A stretch of DNA of 39,585 nt from Polyangiaceae bacterium (GTDB taxonomy: Bacteria; Myxococcota_A; Polyangia; Polyangiales; Polyangiaceae), in NCBI GenBank assembly GCA_020848455.1, contig JADLAB010000400.1, positions 1 to 39,585 on the forward strand. Direction: 5' to 3'. The position numbers were made by a program, and so were the translations under genes. The notes beneath the pieces were generated by a model. It saw only the letters and a program-made list of their open reading frames with translations. It had not been told where the DNA came from and made no database searches. This document shows, piece by piece, positions 34,274-39,585 of the stretch (positions are counted from its first letter, which is position 1; the number at the start of each line of letters is the position of its first letter).

Positions 34274-34440
34274 GAAAAAAAATTATAAAGACAAACGTTG
34301 TCATGATATCGGCCGCCGCGGCCGGGTGCGCGCGCCAAGTGGCCTGTTTTCTGGGCGATGCTGACAACTTGTGGATAAGTCTGTGGACAAAAAAAAGCAC
34401 GCGGCCGCGATATTTTTGTTTGCAAATAGGGGCCGGCTGA
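34274..34440. promoter_or_regulatory. AT-rich divergent promoter region with origin-like boxes
   Basis: This is by far the most AT-rich stretch of the window, with runs of eight A at 34275-34282 and 34389-34396. On the minus strand TATAAT (34282-34287) is a perfect -10 box facing the rlmN-like gene, with no clear -35. GACAA/TTGTC (34290-34302) is a short inverted repeat. On the plus strand TGGACA at 34384 followed by TATT-type hexamers near 34411 could form a promoter for the structured RNA downstream, but spacing is poor and the start site is not fixed. Confidence 0.6.
34370..34390 (-). promoter_or_regulatory. Two tandem DnaA-box-like 9-mers
   Basis: TGTGGATAA at 34370-34378 is the exact complement of the DnaA box TTATCCACA. 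TGTGGACAA at 34382-34390 differs at one position (TTGTCCACA). They lie in the same orientation, three bases apart, inside the AT-rich stretch. This is established DnaA-binding sequence. Whether it is a replication origin, a DnaA-regulated promoter or chance is not determined; no dnaA or dnaN gene is in the window. Confidence 0.55.
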
Positions 34441-36433
34441 CTAAGTTCTGTCCTTGGAAGTTCCGCGGGACATCAACCCGCGGGGCGGTACCAAACGCAG
34501 AAACCGTCGAGGTGGCTGCGGTCGCGACCGGAGGTTGCGCGCCTTGTTGCGCTCAGCCGACACGCGACCGACCCCGTTCGTTTCACGGCTACGTCAACGC
34601 CGTGGAAGGGCCGGGACAAAGAAGGCCACGTCGGTCCGGAGCACGGGGGAGACCCCGGGCGATGGCTGACTTCACAGGCAGATTTATCTCAGCCGGTGAG
34701 CTCCACGGTGGAAAGCACTTCGGGTCCGTTCGTGCGTGCGCTTCTTTCGCGAGGGCGCGCGTGCGGCAACCCTCACGGCGCGCTGCGCTTGACGCGTGGT
34801 GTGCCAGGCGGATTCGTTCGAAAGAGCCCAAGTCACCGCATGGGCGCTGTGTGCGGAGTTTCCACCCCGCGCACGGCACGGGTTCGCGACAAGGAGTGCT
34901 CGGGTCGAACAGGTTGGGGTAAATCCACCGAGGCGAGCGGTCGCCGCGGTGGGGGCCAAAACGCGACCGCAAGGCGCGCGGCCCCTGGCCTGTGACAACC
35001 CGGTGGGCGCGGCTCTCACGAGCTTCGCCCTCCGACCGTCGGTGGCTTGCCACCGTGTCAGCGTCGGAGTTTGGGCCGTTCCGGGGTGTGCTCACGGACC
35101 GTTTCGATTGCAGAAGTCGATGGGCCTCACGTGGCCCGGGCGCGTACGGCGAATAGCCGCACGAGCCGGGACCTAGCGCGCACCGCGTGCGCGTGAACGC
35201 GTGTTGGAAGCTGCGCCCCCGCGGCGAAGCGGTGGCAGCAGTGGCAGCTCCAGGGAAGATGCCGACCGAAAGGCCGGCGGGAGACCGGGGGATCCATCGG
35301 TGGAAGGCGCTCCGGGCTCACAACCGCGCAGTGTTGGCGCACTGCGAGAGGATGGGTCCTCGGTGTTGCGGCAGTGGCAGGCTTCGGCCCGCCGAGCTGC
35401 AACATGACAGGGAGCGTCAGCGGCTCTGCCGCCCGGCTCGCGCGTGACCTAACAAGCATGCGCGGGTCGCCGCCTCACCCAAGGGTGAGCGGCCTCCAAC
35501 GAGAGGACGGCGTGGGTCGTAGCTGGTGACTGCGGCGCCCAACTGCAGCATCACCTGGGGTCGGGGTTTCCGGCAACGGAGCACCGACGTCGACGTGGAT
35601 CTCGTCGTGTCCGGCGCGCGCAGGCGCGCGCGTGGCAAGGGGCGGCGGGTGAAGCGGCGATCGCAAGTGCGCAAGCACCGCGCTCGGGAGTCGGAAGACT
35701 GGTGGGTACTCGTGACATCTAGTCGGTTGCAGAGATCGTAGAAGGGCATCTCGCGCCGGGGTACCAGCACCTTCGGGTGCCGGAAAACCGCCGGAGCTAG
35801 CCCCTCGCAAACGGCCCAAGTCCTTGACTAGGCGGGCCCGGAGCGGGTGGCGAATCGGGTGCGGGGGCTGTCGTGACGCAGGCGATAATAAGCCTGAGTG
35901 GGCAGCTCACTCGACCGCAAGGTCGAGCGGAAGCGATCGAAGGCGTCCTGGGTCATTGCGCGCTGCGTTCTTTAACCGGTGCGTGGTGTTGATGGCCCTG
36001 GCCTGCCGGTGGCGAGCTCGCGCAAGCGAGCCCCCGCCGAGTCGAGACCCGTGGAAGGATCGACTTGGAGCCGGTGTGGCGACAGAGGACGTCAGATCTC
36101 GTGACGGTTCGGGTAGGCTCCCTCAGCCCAGGCGGCGCAGGGGGTCGGTAGCACGGAGCTTCGGCTCGACGCTGCCCCGACCGTTCGCGGGTGAAGCTCT
36201 CGCGGCTAAAAACCGCGTGATTCGGACGCATGGTGCGCGCGGCGCGAACCGCCCCCTGCGACTGGAAGCCGACGGAGTACGATGATGCCCGGTTGCACCT
36301 GCGCAGGTGCATCGCGGGTGGCGCGCACCGACCGAATAGGTCGGCCGAGATGGACCACCGGAACCATCCGCGCGCAAGTGGGACTCTCCGTCGAGGGCGA
36401 CTCGGGCAACCGAGTTCGCCCTCGAGCTTTTTT
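34440..36433 (+). ncRNA. Putative ~2 kb structured non-coding RNA
   Basis: About 2 kb between the rlmN-like and superoxide dismutase genes lacks any frame with the strong third-position G/C bias of all neighbours. It is dense in hairpins. Examples are a 7-bp stem at 34463-34483, GAGA-loop stem 34644-34657, CTTG-loop stem 35040-35055, GAAA-loop 35261-35278 and GCAA-loop 35569-35580. Further ones are GCAA-loop 35667-35678, TTCG-loop 35767-35780, GCAA-loop 35911-35926, GCAA-loop 36016-36031 and TTCG-loop 36156-36167, then a 5-bp stem with an A-rich loop at 36201-36217, an 18-bp palindrome at 36294-36311 and a 6-bp stem at 36328-36344. It ends at a strong terminator. No rRNA, RNase P, tmRNA, 6S or group I/II intron core motif was found by eye. 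The 5' end is uncertain and the stretch could hold more than one RNA. Confidence 0.6.
36391..36433 (+). terminator. Strong intrinsic terminator of the putative large RNA
   Basis: CGAGGGCGACTCGG (36392-36405) pairs with CCGAGTTCGCCCTCG (36410-36424) around a GCAA tetraloop, with a single bulged T. Six T follow at 36428-36433. Orientation is plus strand. No plus-strand protein gene precedes it for more than 2 kb, so it must end a non-coding transcript. It lies 174 bp before the stop of the convergent superoxide dismutase gene. Confidence 0.88.
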
Positions 36434-36606
36434 GTCCCTCGGATTTCCGGCGCTCGCTGCCGGTACGCAGAGGTGCGTGCTCGAGGTCCGGCGCTCCGGG
36501 CCGCGGCCGCGCGCCGCGGACAAAATAGAGCGCGGGCGGCGGGGAGAGCTCCCGCGCCGCCCGTGCGTCGCGCGTCACGCCGGCTCGCAGCCGGCCCGGC
36601 GCTGCG

Positions 36607-37185
36607 TCAGCCGAGGTTCTTCGCGGCGAAGTCCCAGTTGACGAGGTGCTGCAGGTACGCGTCCACGTAGCTCGGACGCGCGTTGCGGTAGTCGATGTAG
36701 TAGGCGTGCTCCCAGACGTCGCAGGTGAGCAGCGCCTTCTGGCCGTGCTTCATCGGCAGGTCGGCGTTCGACGTCTTCGTCACCTTGAGCTTGCCGCCCT
36801 CCTCGACGAGCCACGCCCAGCCGGAGCCGAACTGGGTCTTCGCCGCCTCGCCGAGCTGCTGCAGCAGGGCGTCGACCGAGCCGAAGTCCCGCGTGACGAG
36901 CTCGAGCAGCTTGCCCGTGGGCTTGCCGCCGCCGCCCGGCTTCATGGAGCTCCAGTAGAAGGTGTGGTTCCAGATCTGTGCGGCGTTGTTGAACACGCCG
37001 CCCTCGGACGCGACGATGATCTGCTCGAGGGTCTTGCTCGCCTCGGGCTTGCCCTCGACGAGCTTGTTCAGGTTGGTGACGTAGGCCTGGTGATGCTTGC
37101 CGTAGTGGTAGTCGAGCGTCTCGGCGCTGATGTGCGGTGCGAGGGCGTCCTTCGCCCACGGAAGCTCTGGAAGTGTGAAAGCCAT
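36607..37185 (-). CDS. sodB: Iron superoxide dismutase
   Basis: This 192-residue cytoplasmic enzyme dismutates superoxide. The metal ligands His27, His74, Asp156 and His160 align with those of E. coli SodB. The active-site glutamine Gln70 in [13 protein letters not shown] is in the Fe-type position, and [13 protein letters not shown] completes the signature. The length equals that of FeSOD (192-193). The ATG at 37185 is preceded by GAGGAG about 8 bases upstream. It is monocistronic and convergent with the putative large RNA. Fe versus cambialistic metal use cannot be proven from sequence. Confidence 0.96.
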   Translation of the reverse strand: MAFTLPELPWAKDALAPHISAETLDYHYGKHHQAYVTNLNKLVEGKPEASKTLEQIIVASEGGVFNNAAQIWNHTFYWSSMKPGGGGKPTGKLLELVTRDFGSVDALLQQLGEAAKTQFGSGWAWLVEEGGKLKVTKTSNADLPMKHGQKALLTCDVWEHAYYIDYRNARPSYVDAYLQHLVNWDFAAKNLG

Positions 37186-37415
37186 GGCGTGCTCTCCTCG
37201 ATGGGGTGGCGGGTGACCAGGCGACCGCGGCGAGGCCCGCGTCGGCTCGGCGCGGCACTCCCCGGGGGGGCTCGCGACCAGGGGCCGGCGCACACGTGCT
37301 GCGAGGCTGGCGGCGCAGAGCATACCAATTTCCTCGTGCCGGCCAAGGCAAAAAAGTTCCGTTAGGTAACTTCATCGCCGTTGCCGGTCGAGGGGCTCCG
37401 TGCTCGTCTCCGGCC

Positions 37416-38516
37416 GTGCCCGCCGTCACCGTTGCGCGATTGCCGCCCGAGCTCGCCCCGCTCTCGGGCACCCACTACTCCGCCGCCGAGCTCGACGCCG
37501 AGGACCGGCGCGCCTTCGTGCTCGATCAGCGCTTGCTGCCGGGGGAGGTCGCCTACCAGGTGGTCGAGAGCGCGAGCGCCATGGCCGAGGCCATCCGGGC
37601 GATGGTGGTGCGCGGCGCGCCCGCCATCGGCATCGCGGCGGCGTACGGCGTCGCGCTCGGCGCGCGTGCGGCCGCGGATCTCGGCCCCGAGGCCTTCGTC
37701 GCGGCGCTCGAGGCCGCGGCGGCCGAGCTCCGGGCGACGCGCCCGACCGCCGTCAACCTCGCCTGGGCCGTCGAGCGCATGCTGCACGCGGCCCGCACGG
37801 CGCGCGAGCTCGCGGGCCCCGAGCGCGCGGCGCGCCTCGCGGCCGTGGCGCGGGAGCTGCACCGCGAGGACGTGCGGGCGTGCCAGCGCATCGGCGCGGC
37901 GGGGGCGGCGCGCCTGCCCGACACCTGCACGGTGCTGACCCATTGCAATGCGGGGGCGCTCGCGACCGGCGGCTTCGGCACGGCCCTCGGCGTGGTGCGG
38001 GCGGCCGTGGCGGCGGGCAAGCGCGTGCGCGTCATCGCCGACGAGACGCGCCCCTATCTGCAGGGTGCGCGCCTCACCGCCTGGGAGCTCGCCGAGGACG
38101 GCATCGACGTGACGGTGATCTCGGACGGCATGGCGGCGCACTGCATGGCGCGCGGCCTCGGCGACGTGGTCGTGGTCGTCGCCGACCGCATCGCGGCGAA
38201 CGGCGACGTCGCGAACAAGATCGGGACCTACGGCGTCGCGTGCCTCGCTCGGGTCCACGAGCTGCCTTTCTACGTCGCCGCCCCGTGGAGCACCTTCGAC
38301 CTCGCGACGCCCGACGGCTCGGCCATCGTGATCGAGGAGCGCAGCGCCGACGAGCTCGCCGTGGTGGGGACGCGGCGCATCGTCCCCGAGGGTGCCCGCG
38401 TGCTCCACCCGGCCTTCGACGTCACGCCGGCGCGCCTCGTCGCGGCGATCTTCACCGAGACGGGCGAGGTTGCGGCCGAGCCGGGCGCCATCGCGCGGGC
38501 GTACGCGGCGCGCTGA
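37416..38516 (+). CDS. mtnA: S-methyl-5-thioribose-1-phosphate isomerase
   Basis: This 366-residue enzyme of the methionine salvage pathway converts methylthioribose-1-phosphate to methylthioribulose-1-phosphate. Family signatures are [16 protein letters not shown], the catalytic cysteine in [19 protein letters not shown] (Cys177) and the catalytic aspartate in [11 protein letters not shown] (Asp237). [19 protein letters not shown] and [11 protein letters not shown] are also typical. The GTG at 37416 is the only start close to the conserved region and lacks a clear ribosome binding site. The 230-bp gap to sodB contains an AT-richer stretch (37320-37370) that probably holds both divergent promoters. 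No other salvage gene is nearby. Confidence 0.95.
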   Translation: MPAVTVARLPPELAPLSGTHYSAAELDAEDRRAFVLDQRLLPGEVAYQVVESASAMAEAIRAMVVRGAPAIGIAAAYGVALGARAAADLGPEAFVAALEAAAAELRATRPTAVNLAWAVERMLHAARTARELAGPERAARLAAVARELHREDVRACQRIGAAGAARLPDTCTVLTHCNAGALATGGFGTALGVVRAAVAAGKRVRVIADETRPYLQGARLTAWELAEDGIDVTVISDGMAAHCMARGLGDVVVVVADRIAANGDVANKIGTYGVACLARVHELPFYVAAPWSTFDLATPDGSAIVIEERSADELAVVGTRRIVPEGARVLHPAFDVTPARLVAAIFTETGEVAAEPGAIARAYAAR

Positions 38517-38574
38517 GCGAGCGCGCGCCGCGCGCGTGCCGAGCCGGGGTCGCGCCGCGCTCCCCCAGCCACGC

Positions 38575-39585
38575 TCAGGGGCAGGTGCCGCCGTAGACCA
38601 GCGAAGCGGGGATGGTCGTGTCGATCCCGACCGAGCCCGCGTCGCCCGGCGAGCCGGGTGCGCTCGACGCATCAGGTGGCGAGGCACCGCCGGCGCCGCC
38701 GTCCACGCGGATCAGGCCCCCGAACTGGTTGTCCGGCGCGAACACCTTGACGCGCCCGCCGCCGCCGCCGCCGCCGCCCCAGCCCCACGTGGAGCTCGCG
38801 TCGCCGAGCGCTTGACCGCCGTTGCCCCCGAGGGCGTAGACGGTGCCGAGCCCGACCACGGTCGGCGCGGACAGGACCACGGAGCCGCCGGAGCCGCCGC
38901 CGCCGCCCGGGTGGTACCCGCAGGCCGACGGATCGGGGGGAGGCGTCTCGCCGCTCGCCGTCACGAGGCCGTCGATCGTGATCGTGGAGGACGCCAAGAG
39001 CAGGACCATTCCGCCACCGTGGCCGCCGCGACCGCCGGAGCTCGAGCAGCCGGAGCTGTTGCCGCCGGCGCCGCCGCCGGAGCCCATGTCGAAGTCGTCA
39101 CCCGTCGCGGTCCCGGTGGGCTGCGACGCGGCGGAGGCGCAGTGGACCGGATCGGGCGGCTCGTTGCAGGCGGTGCAGAGGTTGTTCTGGACGTACGTGT
39201 TCGTCGGGACCCCTCCGGCGCCGCCGTAGGCCGCGCCGTTGCCGCCTTGACCGACCGACGAGCCCGGCCCGCCGCCGCACCCGGGGCTCGAGCCGGCGCC
39301 CTGTTGGCCCCCGATGTTGGTGCCGGCGGACGGGAGCCCGCCCGGCTGGCCCGCGCCGTCCGCGACCAGCGTGGCGCCGGCAAACAGCGTGATGTTGGTC
39401 GCGAGCAGGCCGAGCGCGCCCGTGAAGACGGGCGCGCCCGGGTCCAAGGGGGTCACGCGCAGCTCGCCGTAGATGCGCACGTCGCCCAAGAAGCAGCGCA
39501 CGTCCGACGTCTGGTAGCTCGCGCCCGCCGGCACGAGCAGCTGCGTCGCGTCGTCGATGACCTCCGTGTCGCACACGTCGCCGAC
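38575..39585 (-). CDS. Gly-rich exported or surface protein, 5' end outside the window
   Basis: Only the C-terminal 336 residues are inside the window; the frame stays open to the right edge. The sequence is extremely Gly/Ser/Ala-rich, with runs such as GGGGGGGG and GGAGGNSSGCSSSGGRGG. Between them are short hydrophobic strands (VLLLASSTITIDGLV, SVVLSAPTVVGLGTVYAL) and paired cysteines (NLCTACNEP). This pattern suggests an extracellular parallel-beta repeat protein of the kind common in Polyangia surface proteins, but no named domain is certain. It converges on mtnA with a 58-bp gap. Confidence 0.75.
   Translation of the reverse strand, partial: VGDVCDTEVIDDATQLLVPAGASYQTSDVRCFLGDVRIYGELRVTPLDPGAPVFTGALGLLATNITLFAGATLVADGAGQPGGLPSAGTNIGGQQGAGSSPGCGGGPGSSVGQGGNGAAYGGAGGVPTNTYVQNNLCTACNEPPDPVHCASAASQPTGTATGDDFDMGSGGGAGGNSSGCSSSGGRGGHGGGMVLLLASSTITIDGLVTASGETPPPDPSACGYHPGGGGGSGGSVVLSAPTVVGLGTVYALGGNGGQALGDASSTWGWGGGGGGGGRVKVFAPDNQFGGLIRVDGGAGGASPPDASSAPGSPGDAGSVGIDTTIPASLVYGGTCP

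Noticed and set aside
34371-34922. 183-residue plus-strand open frame at the start of the putative RNA
   Set aside because: Codon third positions do not show the strong G/C bias of real genes here, no domain is recognisable, and it crosses several hairpins.
34440-36433. Ribosomal RNA, RNase P RNA, tmRNA or a group II intron
   Set aside because: I looked for 16S/23S universal segments, the RNase P GAGGAAAGTCC-type core, the tmRNA ends and a group II domain V (AGC/GTTC with GNRA). None is present, and no reverse transcriptase frame is seen.
36230-36670. Open frame running through the terminator into the superoxide dismutase gene
   Set aside because: It crosses a strong terminator and overlaps the clear antisense sodB gene; composition is not coding-like.

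Overview
The window is very GC-rich DNA from a bacterium that looks like a myxobacterium or close relative (Myxococcota). Signs are near-total G/C at third codon positions, many Ala/Gly/Cys-rich lipoproteins with LLAAC/VAAC lipoboxes, a MopE-type Cys/Asp metal-binding motif protein, an eukaryote-like kinase-fold protein, a fatty acyl-AMP ligase with its own carrier protein, and a large proline-rich OmpA protein. The species cannot be named from sequence alone. Most genes are chromosomal housekeeping or cell-envelope genes. No insertion sequence, prophage or CRISPR array is visible.

Layout. 0.2-1.1 kb: secreted alpha/beta hydrolase. 1.1-8.7 kb (+): tight cassette of an Hsp70/actin-fold ATPase with a long N-terminal extension, a dynamin-like GTPase and a long coiled-coil protein, followed by a Cys-repeat lipoprotein. 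9.4-13.7 kb (-): Cache-like membrane sensor, Slt-type lytic transglycosylase lipoprotein and small membrane protein. 14.0 kb: tRNA-His. 14.1-19.1 kb (+): kinase-fold protein, Cys/Met PLP enzyme, two surface or lipoproteins. 19.2-24.7 kb (+): ABC-2 permease, membrane protein, metal-receptor-like protein, gpmA, then an ACP/fatty acyl-AMP ligase pair. 24.9-27.4 kb (-): OmpA-family protein. 27.6-28.6 kb (+): ABC ATPase. 28.6-34.1 kb (-): rlmN-like, degenerate CoA-transferase-like gene, accD, folC, glmM. 36.6-37.2 kb (-): Fe superoxide dismutase. 37.4-38.5 kb (+): mtnA. 38.6 kb to the end (-): Gly-rich surface protein, cut by the window edge.

Two places stand out. (1) About 34.44-36.43 kb has no credible protein gene. 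It is packed with hairpins closed by GCAA, GAAA, GAGA, TTCG and CTTG tetraloops, begins after an AT-rich promoter-like segment with two DnaA-box-like 9-mers, and ends at a strong intrinsic terminator with a GCAA loop and six T. I read it as one ~2 kb structured non-coding RNA that I cannot match to any class I know. (2) The Hsp70-like/dynamin-like/coiled-coil cassette has the composition and protein sizes of the little-understood SrfB/SrfC systems. Its GTPase gene has an in-frame TAG followed by 30 more codons that look fully coding.
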